Positions 19,170 through 28,809 of a DNA stretch of 64,000 bases are shown piece after piece. The stretch comes from Sphingomonas sp. (GTDB lineage: Bacteria > Pseudomonadota > Alphaproteobacteria > Sphingomonadales > Sphingomonadaceae): assembly GCF_017744835.1 (NCBI RefSeq), contig NZ_JAGIAM010000001.1, forward strand, positions 1,054,001-1,118,000, in the 5' to 3' direction. Each line of letters starts with the position of its first letter. Position 1 is the stretch's first letter. A program made the translations under genes and the position numbers. Under the pieces are notes generated by a model that saw only the letters and a list, made by a program, of their open reading frames with translations, had not been told where the DNA came from and did no database searches.

Positions 19170-19209
19170 AAAAAGCCCTCCGCGAGCAGCCTCGCGGAGG
19201 GCTTTTTTC
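19170..19209. terminator. Bidirectional intrinsic terminator (DUF3667 gene / ftsH)
   Basis: A perfect 12-bp inverted repeat GCCCTCCGCGAG / CTCGCGGAGGGC (19175-19186 and 19191-19202) has an A-run on the left and six Ts on the right. It therefore works as a Rho-independent terminator in both directions between two convergent genes. Confidence 0.93.
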
Positions 19210-19226
19210 TTTCGAGCGTCCGGCGG

Positions 19227-21188
<1,962 letters not shown>

Positions 21189-21269
21189 GTGGCGCTCGAT
21201 ACCTTTCCGGCCCTCAAGATAGGGTAGCCCGTCTTAATGGCAATGGAACAACGTCGCTCTTTAGGGCGA

Positions 21270-22283
21270 TCAGTGTGATCGACGCGGCGGGGCCGCGGAG
21301 AATCGCCACTCACCATATTTCGCGCTGGCTTTCACCCCCGCAATCGTACCGGTGCCGCCGGCGTCGAGCGTGGCGACGAGCCGATCGAGCCCCTGCTCGT
21401 GCCAGCGCGCGTCTTCGCCCGCGGCATCGCGCACCTGCTGGACGGCGACGCGGACCAGCCGTCGACGGAGCTCATAGGGCAGTCCGGCGGCATCGAGCGT
21501 GACGGTGCCGGCGTCGTCGGAACGCAGCCGCGCAGGGGCCTCGCGGGCGAGCGCCCATTCGATCGCCTCCTCGGCGTGCCGCAGATTCTGGGCCGACAGC
21601 GCGAGACGCGAAGGCACGAGATCGGGCGAGGCGGCGATCAGCGCGCGGATGCGGCTGCGATCGTAGCGGGGATCGCGGTTCGAGCGATCCTTTGCGATCG
21701 GCACGCGCTTGCACGCGGCGAGCCCCTCGAGCTCGGCGCGTGACCAGTCGAGCAGCGGGCGGACGAGAAGCGTGCCGCCGGCGATCGCGCGGGCGCGGCG
21801 CATTGCCGCGAGGCCGGCTACGCCCGATCCCCGGCGCGCGCGCATCAGCAAGGTCTCGGCGACGTCGTCGCGTTGGTGGGCAATCGCGACCCAGGGGGCG
21901 CCGCTCGATCGCGCCCATTCGCCCAGGACCGTGTAGCGGAGCATCCGCGCGCGCTCCTGCATATTGCCGGCGAAGCTGAAGCCGGGCGGGGGCGCGAGCG
22001 TGGCGTGCGGCACGCCGAGCCGCGCGCAGACGCCGGCGACCAGCGCGGCTTCCTCGGCGGCTTCGGGGCGGAGGCCGTGGTCGACGGTCGCTACGCACAA
22101 CGCATCGGGAAAGGCGGCGGCGGCGAGCAGCAGCAGCGCCATGCTGTCGGGCCCGCCCGAGACGCCGAGGCCCAGCCTGCGTTTGGGCGTGGGGGCCTCG
22201 CCGGTCAGCGCCAGCAAGTCGCGCCGGAAGCGCGCGACCTGCTCCGCCGGCGGCGTCAGGTCACTTGCACTTGTTGGCGGCAC
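21270..22283 (-). CDS. tilS: tRNA(Ile)-lysidine synthase
   Basis: 337 residues from the GTG at 22283; modifies C34 of tRNA(Ile2) to lysidine so that it reads AUA. The PP-loop ATP-pyrophosphatase motif SGGPDS is at about 42-47, with VDHGLRPEAAEEA and IAHQRDDVAETLLMRARRGSG further on. The start is uncertain: an upstream ATG at 22331 would overlap cpoB by 71 bases, and no closer ATG keeps the PP-loop. The chosen GTG overlaps the cpoB end by 23 bases. The C-terminal tRNA-binding domain looks short compared with E. coli TilS. Confidence 0.88.
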   Translation of the reverse strand: MPPTSASDLTPPAEQVARFRRDLLALTGEAPTPKRRLGLGVSGGPDSMALLLLAAAAFPDALCVATVDHGLRPEAAEEAALVAGVCARLGVPHATLAPPPGFSFAGNMQERARMLRYTVLGEWARSSGAPWVAIAHQRDDVAETLLMRARRGSGVAGLAAMRRARAIAGGTLLVRPLLDWSRAELEGLAACKRVPIAKDRSNRDPRYDRSRIRALIAASPDLVPSRLALSAQNLRHAEEAIEWALAREAPARLRSDDAGTVTLDAAGLPYELRRRLVRVAVQQVRDAAGEDARWHEQGLDRLVATLDAGGTGTIAGVKASAKYGEWRFSAAPPRRSH

Positions 22284-23208
22284 GGCCCTCTGCGACCCCG
22301 GCCTTGATCTCGGCCGAGATGCTGCCGCCATAGAGCTGAGTCAGCTCGTCATAGACCTTGCAGACCTCGCTCGCGGGCTTCTTCAGCTTGGTGAGCGCCT
22401 GGGCCAGATAATAGAGGCTGTCGGGCGCGCGATCGCCGTTGGGGTTCTTCTTGTAGTTCTCGTAGAAGGCGACCGCGGCGAGGCTGGGCGCGCCGGCATC
22501 GAGATAGGCGCGGCCGAGCAGGTTCTGCGCATAGCTGGCGCGGCGGTGCTTGGGATATTGCGTGACGACTGCCTCGAGCGCCTTGCGCGCCTCGGGATAG
22601 AGCTTCGCGCTCCACAGGCGATAGCCGTAGAGATAGCCGTCTTCGGCGGGGTCGCCCGAATTGGGCTTTTCGATCGCGGCGAGCTGCTGCGCGCGCGCGC
22701 CGGTGGGTCGGGCGGCGGGCTTGTCCTCGACCGCGACGGGGCGCGCCGAGACGCGCGGAGCCTCGGACTCGCCCGTGTCGGCCGGCGCGATCTCGGGGCC
22801 GCCGGTGCCTTCGGCCGGCGCAGGCGCCGAGCGGCCCTCGACTGCCTTCAGCCGCGCATCGGTCGCTGCTTTATACGCCTCAAACCCTTCCTCGAGCTGC
22901 CGCAGCCGATGCTCGCCCTGCTCGATCTGGCCGGTGAGCGTCGTCAGCTGGCCCTCGAGCGCGGCCACGCGCTGGGTGAGATCGGCGAGCGGCGCACTGG
23001 CGGGTACGCCGGGGACGCTGGTGTCGGGCGTCGGCGTGATCTGCGGCTCGACCAGCTGGCCGGCGCCGCCGGGGAAAACCTTGCGCTGCACGGCGCGCAT
23101 CTCGCGCTCGAGCTTGTCGACGCGGCCCTCGACCGCGGTCTGGGCCTGCGCCACGCCTCCGGCTGCGATTGCAATCGCGATCGCCGCTGCGGCCATCAAA
23201 TTTCGCAT
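22261..23208 (-). CDS. cpoB: Cell division coordinator CpoB / Tol-Pal system protein YbgF
   Basis: Periplasmic protein of 315 residues: signal peptide (about 1-23, ending GVAQAQ), an N-terminal coiled coil (VDKLEREMRAVQRKV onward), a Pro/Ala linker and C-terminal TPR repeats (about 175-310, LYGYRLWSAKLYPEARKALEAV, SLYYLAQALTKLKKPASEVC). CpoB links Tol-Pal outer-membrane constriction to peptidoglycan synthesis by PBP1-type enzymes. tol and pal genes are not adjacent in this window. The ATG at 23208 starts the signal peptide; in-frame codons before it are unlikely. It overlaps tilS. Confidence 0.88.
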   Translation of the reverse strand: MRNLMAAAAIAIAIAAGGVAQAQTAVEGRVDKLEREMRAVQRKVFPGGAGQLVEPQITPTPDTSVPGVPASAPLADLTQRVAALEGQLTTLTGQIEQGEHRLRQLEEGFEAYKAATDARLKAVEGRSAPAPAEGTGGPEIAPADTGESEAPRVSARPVAVEDKPAARPTGARAQQLAAIEKPNSGDPAEDGYLYGYRLWSAKLYPEARKALEAVVTQYPKHRRASYAQNLLGRAYLDAGAPSLAAVAFYENYKKNPNGDRAPDSLYYLAQALTKLKKPASEVCKVYDELTQLYGGSISAEIKAGVAEGRAANKCK

Positions 23209-23287
23209 CTTCACTACACCCCCCGGTGCAAAGCGTATCGGGTTCATGTCCAACGGCATAGCTGACACGCCATGCCTGTCGCCAGCC

Positions 23288-24136
23288 TTAAGGGTTCGCG
23301 ATCGTATTTGCAGCCGGCGAAGCAGTCGCGGCGACGGCGGGTTCGGCAGGACGTGCCTTGAGCGCGGCAGCGCTCACTTCGGCCTCGATCGTACGCTCGC
23401 CGGTGCCGAGTGGCGCGACGCTCGAGCCGTTGACCAACACCTGGAGCCGGTCGGGCCGGCCGGTGCGCAGGCGCGGGCCATTGGCGTCGCGCGGCACGTC
23501 GAAGCGCTCGCCCGGCGCCATTTCCTTTTCGAAGAGACGCTGGCCGGTCGCGTCGCTGACGCGGACCCAGACGGTGTCGGTCGCAACCAGTGTCACCTGG
23601 TCGCCACTCGCGGGCGCAGGCGCCGCGGCGGGAGCGGTGGCATTGGCGTCGGCGGCCGGGGCCGGCGTTGCCTCATTGGCTTCGATCGGCAGCGTCTCGG
23701 GCGGCAAGGGGGCCTCGCCGCGGAACAGGCTGGTGCCGTACCACAGGGCGACGCCCGCGAGCACGAGCAGCGCGACGATCAGCCCGGCCCAGGCGAGCCC
23801 GCGGGGCGGCACGCGCTTGGGGTCCTGCATCTCATAGGAGGGGACGGGTGCGGCGCGCTCGGGATTGTCGCCGAGCTCCTGACGAAGCTCGCGCCCGATC
23901 GCGACTTCGTCGGCGCCGACGGCGCGGGCATAGGCCTTGGCGAAGCCGAGCGCATAGGTGACCGAGGGAAGGCCGGCGTAATTGCCGCTCTCGATCGCTT
24001 CGAGGTGGCGCTGCGGGATGCGCGTGCGGCTGGCGATTTCCGAAAGATCGAGCCCCTGCGCCTCGCGCGCGGCGCGCAGCTTCTCGCCCACGGTCGTGGG
24101 AAACAGCGTCGGCTCCTGGGCGGTTTCGCCTTCCAT
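23288..24136 (-). CDS. rodZ: RodZ-like helix-turn-helix membrane protein
   Basis: 282 residues: an N-terminal cytoplasmic helix-turn-helix (about 10-80, TVGEKLRAAREAQGLDLSEIA, RIPQRHLEAIE), one transmembrane segment (about 108-130, GLIVALLVLAGVALWYG), a Pro/Ala-rich periplasmic linker and a C-terminal DUF4115 beta domain (about 178-255). This is the RodZ architecture; RodZ anchors MreB filaments for rod-shape growth. The HTH suggests relation to DNA-binding domains, but in RodZ it binds MreB. It is 79 bases upstream of cpoB and 109 bases downstream of ptsP. Confidence 0.87.
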   Translation of the reverse strand: MEGETAQEPTLFPTTVGEKLRAAREAQGLDLSEIASRTRIPQRHLEAIESGNYAGLPSVTYALGFAKAYARAVGADEVAIGRELRQELGDNPERAAPVPSYEMQDPKRVPPRGLAWAGLIVALLVLAGVALWYGTSLFRGEAPLPPETLPIEANEATPAPAADANATAPAAAPAPASGDQVTLVATDTVWVRVSDATGQRLFEKEMAPGERFDVPRDANGPRLRTGRPDRLQVLVNGSSVAPLGTGERTIEAEVSAAALKARPAEPAVAATASPAANTIANP

Positions 24137-24245
24137 GCCTCACCTCAGGGCGGGAGGGTTGCGGCCCGTTGGGCTCCCGCCTGTCTGGCGGTGTCCCTCA
24201 GCCCGCTGCGCGTGTCAACGGCGGGTGACGCAAATCCTCAAGATA

Positions 24246-26522
24246 TCAGGCCAATTCCACGCCGTGCTCGGCAGCCCAGGCGGAAAGCGTCTCGCGCAGC
24301 GGCAGGCGGGGCGCGGCGAGTTCGGCCTCCATCATCGCCTGGATCGCGCTGCGATCGAGCGAGCGGATCATCGCCTTGACCGGGCCGACCGCGGCCGGGG
24401 TGATCGACAGCCGGTCGATGCCGAGGCCGATCAGTGCCATCGCCTCGAGCGGGCGCCCGCCCATCTCGCCGCACACCCCCACGGGCACACCGGCGGCATG
24501 CGCCTGGTCGGCGACGCGTTTGACGAAGCGCAGGATCGATGGGCTCAGCCAGTCGTAGCGCAGCGCAAGCTTGGGATGCGCGCGATCGGCGGCGAAGAGG
24601 AATTGGGTGAGGTCGTTGGTGCCGATCGAGAGGAAGTCGAGCCTGGGCAGCAGCAAGTCGAGCACTTCGGCGAGCGCGGGCACTTCGAGCATCGCGCCGT
24701 AGCGGATGTCGGTGGGCAGCTTGCGCCCGCGCGAGCCGAGCCAGGCGCGCTGCGCCTCGAACAGCGCGCGCGCTTCCTCGAACTCCCAGGGCTCGGACAC
24801 CATCGGGAACATGATGTTGAGCGTGCGCCCGGCCGCCGCGTCGAGAAGCGCGCGGGCCTGGGCCTTCATCAGGCCGTCGCGGTCGAGCGCGAGCCGGAGC
24901 GCGCGCCAGCCCATTGCCGGGTTCTCTTCGTTCCCCTCCTCGTCATGGTTGAGATAGGGGAGCGCCTTGTCGCCGCCGATGTCGACGGTGCGGAAGGTGA
25001 CCGGGCGATCGCCGGCCACGTCGAGCACGTCCTTGTAGAGCCGGCGCTGCGCCTCGCGCTGGGGGAGCGTCGCCGAGACGAGGAACTGGAATTCGGTGCG
25101 GAACAGGCCGATGCCGTCGGCCCCGGTGAGGTCGAGCGCCGAGACGTCGTCGCGCAGGCCGGCGTTGACCATCAGCGTGAGGCGGTGGCCGTCCTTGGTC
25201 TCGGGCGGCTGGTCCTTGAGCTGCGCGAAGGCGGCGCGGCGCTTCTGGCTGAGCGCGAGCTTGGCCGAAAAGGCCTCCTGCATCGCATTGGTTGGGCGGA
25301 CGAGCAGGCTCTCTTCGCCGACGTCGAGGAGCAGCATGTCGCCCTCGGCGATGATCTGGCGGACGTTGCGGACGCGGCCGAGCACGGGGACGCCCATCGC
25401 GCGCGCGACGATGGTGACGTGCGCGGTGAGCGAGCCTTCCTCGAGGATCACGCCCTTGAGGCGCCGCCGGTCATATTCGAGCAGCTCGGCGGGGCCGAGG
25501 TTGCGCGCGATCAGGATCGAATCCTGGCGGAGGCCGAGCTGGGCGGCAGTGCCGAGCTGGCCGGAGACGATGCGCAGCAGCCGGTTGGAGAGATCCTCCA
25601 GGTCGTGCATGCGGTCGCGGAGCAACGGATCGTCGATCTCGCGCATGCGCTGGCGGGTGCGCTGCTGGACGCGCTCGATCGCCGCCTCGGCGGTGAGGCC
25701 GGAATCGATCGCCTCGTTGATGCGGCGGCTCCAGCCTTCGTCATAGGCGAACATCTTGTAGGTCTGGAGCACTTCATCATGTTCCCCGCCCACGCCAAAC
25801 TCGGCCTGGCTGGCCATGCGCTCGATCTGCTCGCGCATCTTGTCGAAGGCGGCATAGACGCGGTGGCGCTCGGCCTCGATGTCCTCGGCGACCGTGTGCT
25901 CGATGGTGATGCGCGGTTGGTGGAACACCGCGAGACCCTGCGCCATGCCATCGACGAGCTTGAACCCGTGCGTGCGCACCGCGCCGGTCGCCTGGGGGCG
26001 GGTCGATGCGGCGCCGGCGGCGTCGATCAGCCCGGCATTGGCGATGAGCTCGGAGAGCACCATCGCGACGGTCTGCAGCGCCTCGATCTCGACATCGGCG
26101 TAGCGGCGCGGCTCGACGTGCTGGACGGCGAGCACGCCGACCGCGCGCTCGCGGCGGATGATCGGGACGCCGGCGAAGCTGTGGAACCGGTCCTCGCCCG
26201 TCTCGGGGCGATAGGCGAAGTCGGGGTGTGTCGCAGCCTCGGCGAGATTGAGCGTCTCCACGTTCGCCGCGATCGTACCGACGAGGCCTTCGCCGAGCGC
26301 GAGTTTGGTGACGTGGACGGCGTCCTGCGACAGGCCGCGCGTGGCGAAGAGCTCGAGCACGCCTTCGCGCAGCAGATAGATCGAACAGACCTCGCTATCG
26401 AGCGCGGTGCCGATGATGTCGACGACGGCATTGAGCTTCGACTGGGCGGCGAGGCGCTTCGCCATCACGTCGTGAAGGCGCGTCAAAATCTCCCGGGCGG
26501 AAGCGGCAGCAGCAAGGGCCAT
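24246..26522 (-). CDS. ptsP: Phosphoenolpyruvate--protein phosphotransferase PtsP (EI-Ntr)
   Basis: 758 residues with the nitrogen-PTS layout: N-terminal GAF sensor domain (about 15-155), the enzyme I N-domain with the phosphorylated His in SLTAHVTIVARAMGVPVLG (about 360), and the C-terminal PEP-binding TIM barrel (GADGIGLFRTEFQFL, GTNDLTQFLFAADR, VCGEMGGRP). EI-Ntr passes phosphate from PEP to NPr and EIIA-Ntr, signalling nitrogen and potassium status. NPr and EIIA genes are not in the window. The GAF domain probably senses glutamine, as in E. coli. Confidence 0.96.
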   Translation of the reverse strand: MALAAAASAREILTRLHDVMAKRLAAQSKLNAVVDIIGTALDSEVCSIYLLREGVLELFATRGLSQDAVHVTKLALGEGLVGTIAANVETLNLAEAATHPDFAYRPETGEDRFHSFAGVPIIRRERAVGVLAVQHVEPRRYADVEIEALQTVAMVLSELIANAGLIDAAGAASTRPQATGAVRTHGFKLVDGMAQGLAVFHQPRITIEHTVAEDIEAERHRVYAAFDKMREQIERMASQAEFGVGGEHDEVLQTYKMFAYDEGWSRRINEAIDSGLTAEAAIERVQQRTRQRMREIDDPLLRDRMHDLEDLSNRLLRIVSGQLGTAAQLGLRQDSILIARNLGPAELLEYDRRRLKGVILEEGSLTAHVTIVARAMGVPVLGRVRNVRQIIAEGDMLLLDVGEESLLVRPTNAMQEAFSAKLALSQKRRAAFAQLKDQPPETKDGHRLTLMVNAGLRDDVSALDLTGADGIGLFRTEFQFLVSATLPQREAQRRLYKDVLDVAGDRPVTFRTVDIGGDKALPYLNHDEEGNEENPAMGWRALRLALDRDGLMKAQARALLDAAAGRTLNIMFPMVSEPWEFEEARALFEAQRAWLGSRGRKLPTDIRYGAMLEVPALAEVLDLLLPRLDFLSIGTNDLTQFLFAADRAHPKLALRYDWLSPSILRFVKRVADQAHAAGVPVGVCGEMGGRPLEAMALIGLGIDRLSITPAAVGPVKAMIRSLDRSAIQAMMEAELAAPRLPLRETLSAWAAEHGVELA

Positions 26523-26564
26523 GGGCGCGGGCTAACAGATTGTGCAAGGCCGCGCCATGGCGGA

Positions 26565-27203
26565 TCAGGGAAGTGAAGGAAGCACTGATTGCGACACCGG
26601 GACGGAGGCGAGCAGCGTGGCGGGCGGCGCACTGCTCGCCATGCGCCACGCCTCGAACGCGCGGTAGAAATCGGTGAAGGGCGCCTCGAGCCGCGGGAGC
26701 GCGTCGGCGGCGAAGCGCTCGAAATCCTGCGGCTCGACTGTGTCGACCTGCGCCAGCGCCTCGCGCGCGGCGGCGCAGAAGCGCTGCTGCGCGGGCGGCT
26801 GGGCGAAGAAATTATAGACGCGCGTCATCTCGCGGTCGTGCTGCGATTCCCACCCGGCGCCGTAACGCTGGCGGTACTGCGCCTTGACTGCGGCATCGGC
26901 GGCGGCGAGCGCGCCGCGCTGACGCGCGAGCAGCCGGTTGTAGGCGGCGACGGTCCAGTCCTCGTCCGCGTCGCGGCAGCCGAGCGCGGCGACGTTGAGC
27001 GCGGCGCGGACGTGCCAGCTCGCCTCCTCGGGCGTGAGGTGGCTGTTGGGCGTCAGGTAATTGCCTGCGGCGTCGCGTGCCGGGATCGGCTGGTTGGGCG
27101 ATGCGCCGCCCGGCGGTGGTGCCGGGTTCCAGCCCTGCGCGAGCGCCGGCGCGGCTGCCAGCAGGGCGCCGGCGAACAATGTTCCAAGGATAGCGTGCTT
27201 CAT
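26565..27203 (-). CDS. Secreted protein of unknown function (212 aa)
   Basis: Signal peptide of about 23 residues (HAILGTLFAGALLAAAPALAQ) and an otherwise helical, Ala/Arg-rich periplasmic protein. Conserved-looking features are a Cys in ALGCRDADEDWTVAAYNRLLA and another in QRFCAAAREAL, which could pair, plus several aromatic positions (YRQRYG, VYNFFAQPP). No family recognised. The ATG at 27203 follows a purine-rich GGGGAGGAATC. It ends 43 bases before ptsP on the same strand but reads as its own small unit. Confidence 0.6.
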   Translation of the reverse strand: MKHAILGTLFAGALLAAAPALAQGWNPAPPPGGASPNQPIPARDAAGNYLTPNSHLTPEEASWHVRAALNVAALGCRDADEDWTVAAYNRLLARQRGALAAADAAVKAQYRQRYGAGWESQHDREMTRVYNFFAQPPAQQRFCAAAREALAQVDTVEPQDFERFAADALPRLEAPFTDFYRAFEAWRMASSAPPATLLASVPVSQSVLPSLP

Positions 27204-27411
27204 GATTCCTCCCCGGCGACGCGGAAGAAGGATCGGCCGCGCCCCCATGGATTCATTGTAGGAAGCCGCGGGAAATCAGCGGGTTGGCGACAGCGGAAAA
27301 GCTGCACAATCGTGCATCCGATCTTATACGGAGGCAGGAGCGTAACGAAAATCCAAGTGCCGATCCGGAAGATATTATCCGCCCATCACGAACCGGATTG
27401 GTTATTTTCTA
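27204..27411. other. AT-richer intergenic region upstream of the plus-strand promoter
   Basis: This 208-base stretch contains no credible gene. It is noticeably less GC-rich than its surroundings, especially 27300-27415. It holds a small palindrome GCACAATCGTGC (about 27304-27315) and an imperfect inverted repeat ATCCGG / CCGGAT (about 27363-27398) just before the -35 box, which could be operator sites for the promoter at 27412. The left end must also hold the promoter of the minus-strand secreted protein. Confidence 0.5.
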
Positions 27412-27440
27412 TTGACAAGCGTGACGCTGCATGCTAGAGG
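27412..27440 (+). promoter_or_regulatory. Candidate sigma-70-type promoter
   Basis: A perfect TTGACA (27412-27417) is followed after a 17-base spacer by TAGAGG (27435-27440), a weak -10 with the TA-A pattern. Transcription would begin near 27446-27448. It lies in the AT-richer island and points at the spermidine-synthase-like gene and, beyond it, the phage-like cluster. Confidence 0.5.
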
Positions 27441-27445
27441 AATCG

Positions 27446-27532
27446 GCATGCTGGTGAATTGCGCCGGTGAGCCCCGAAAGGGGTGCCGGGCGAGCCGCCC
27501 TGGTGTAGGGCCGTCCCGCACAACAGGAGCGA
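27446..27532 (+). ncRNA. Candidate structured 5' leader (possible cis-regulatory RNA)
   Basis: Between the promoter and the gene at 27536 the RNA can form two strong hairpins. The first has CCCC/GGGG (27472-27475, 27480-27483) closing a GAAA tetraloop, extended by CCGG/CCGG (27464-27467, 27486-27489). The second has GCCCT/AGGGC (27497-27501, 27507-27511) with a GGTGT loop. Flanking GGGCG and CGTCC could close the second hairpin in a larger fold. The AGGAG ribosome-binding site (27525-27529) follows at once. It matches no riboswitch class I can recall; the structure is read by eye. Confidence 0.4.
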
Positions 27533-27535
27533 GTG

Positions 27536-28207
27536 ATGGTCCCGCGTGAATTGATCGGCACCGCCGAAGTGCCGGGCGGCGAGCCGCTGCGGCTGTTCCG
27601 GCGCGGGCGCGATTTCATGATCGTGCTCGACCGCAACGAGCTGATGAGCAGCCGGATGAGCGGATCGGAAGAGGCGCTCGCCGACCTGACGATCGACCGG
27701 CTGGGCGGGCGCCAGGCGCCGCACCTGCTGATCGGCGGCTATGGCATGGGATTCACGTTGCGCGCGGCGCTCAGGCGGCTGGGTCCACAGGCGAAGCTGA
27801 CCGTGGCCGAGCTGGTGCCCGGGATCATCGACTGGGCGCGGGGGCCGATGGCCGAGCTGGCTGACGGATGCCTCGACGACCCGCGCGTCGACGTGGTGAT
27901 CGACGATGTCGGCGCCGTGATCGGGCGCGGACGGGGGACGTACGACGCGATCCTGCTCGACGTCGACAATGGCCCCGATGGGCTGACGCGCGCGGCGAAC
28001 GACGGGCTCTATTCGATGCGCGGGCTCGCGGCGGCCAAAGCGGCGCTGCGGCCCGGCGGGGTACTGGCGGTCTGGTCGGCCGGCAGCGACGCGGCCTTCA
28101 CGCGTCGGCTGAAGGACGCGGGGTTCCGCGTCGACGAAGTGGCAGTGAAGGCACGCAGCAACGGCAAGGGGCCTCGGCACGTGATCTGGTTTGCGGTGGG
28201 GCGGTAG
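27536..28207 (+). CDS. Spermidine synthase-like protein (divergent PABS fold)
   Basis: 223 residues from ATG 27536 (AGGAG 6 bases upstream; a GTG lies directly before it). The core is a Rossmann methyltransferase-like domain related to polyamine aminopropyltransferases: LLIGGYGMGFTLRAAL at the nucleotide site, TVAELVPGIIDWARG, and YDAILLDVDNGPDG at the position of the catalytic loop. The usual GGGDG and D-S-S-D motifs of true spermidine synthases are altered, so aminopropyl transfer is doubtful. A SAM-dependent or degenerate enzyme is equally possible. It is preceded by a promoter and structured leader, and followed by a palindromic repeat. Confidence 0.7.
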   Translation: MVPRELIGTAEVPGGEPLRLFRRGRDFMIVLDRNELMSSRMSGSEEALADLTIDRLGGRQAPHLLIGGYGMGFTLRAALRRLGPQAKLTVAELVPGIIDWARGPMAELADGCLDDPRVDVVIDDVGAVIGRGRGTYDAILLDVDNGPDGLTRAANDGLYSMRGLAAAKAALRPGGVLAVWSAGSDAAFTRRLKDAGFRVDEVAVKARSNGKGPRHVIWFAVGR

Positions 28208-28221
28208 GGGCCTTTCTTGAT

Positions 28222-28304
28222 CGTCATCCCCGCAAAGGCCGGGACCCGGCGCCGCATGGTGCGTCGCTTCTGACTCCTGGGCCCCCGCCTTCGCGGGGGT
28301 GACG
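28222..28304. repeat. Palindromic intergenic repeat, copy 1
   Basis: An 83-base imperfect inverted repeat beginning CGTCATCCCCGCAAAGGC and ending CCGCCTTCGCGGGGGTGACG, with internal GGGACCCGG / CTCCTGGGCCC. The same ends occur at 62378-62459, so this is a dispersed family of the kind common in sphingomonad intergenic regions. It may also attenuate transcription from the spermidine-synthase-like gene into the EF-hand gene. Confidence 0.8.
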
Positions 28305-28351
28305 GTTTGGGCTTGAGGGAAGCGGGTGCGCTTCCTCGGGGAGACAAGGAC

Positions 28352-28786
28352 ATGATCGGGCATATTGGCGCGCTGGGCATGGCCCTGCGCGGACGGGAAC
28401 TTGCGTGCGTGTTGGCGGCGGGGATGCTCGTCGCCGGGTGTACGACGCTCCACGGCGAGCTGGCGGTGCGGGCGGGCTTCGGGCTGCTGGTGACGCGCTA
28501 TGACGCGGACCGCGACGGCGGGCTGAATCGCGCCGAGATCGAGACGATGGTGGATGCGGCGATTGCGCCCGAGCGGCGCCAAGGCGCGGGCTGGGCCGCG
28601 TTGCGCGCCTGGCTGGTTGCGCGCTACCTCGACCAGGACATGGACCATGACGGCCGCGTGCGGGCCGACGAACTGGCGCGGGCGCCGGTCGCGGCGTTCC
28701 ACTGCCTTGACGCCGACGCGAGCGGGCGCGTGACTCCGGGCGAGGCCGAGGCGCGCTGGGCAGGATGCGTGATCGACAATCTCTAG
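28352..28786 (+). CDS. EF-hand lipoprotein
   Basis: 144 residues. A signal segment ends in the lipobox LVAGC (Cys near residue 31), so the protein is probably lipid-anchored in the envelope. Three EF-hand-type calcium loops follow: DADRDGGLNRAE, DMDHDGRVRADE and DADASGRVTPGE; the third has Ser at the fifth loop position. Calcium binding is likely, the role unknown. I use ATG 28352 with GGGAG 8 bases upstream. It ends 23 bases before the portal gene, in the place where a terminase gene is expected in gene-transfer-agent clusters. Confidence 0.75.
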   Translation: MIGHIGALGMALRGRELACVLAAGMLVAGCTTLHGELAVRAGFGLLVTRYDADRDGGLNRAEIETMVDAAIAPERRQGAGWAALRAWLVARYLDQDMDHDGRVRADELARAPVAAFHCLDADASGRVTPGEAEARWAGCVIDNL

Positions 28787-28809
28787 GGCGGCGTTCGGGG
28801 AGGGCTGGC

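Noticed and set aside
27446..27532. Known riboswitch (guanidine, SAM-II, ZTP, cobalamin) in the leader
   Set aside because: None of the conserved sequence blocks I recall for these classes is present; only hairpins are shared.
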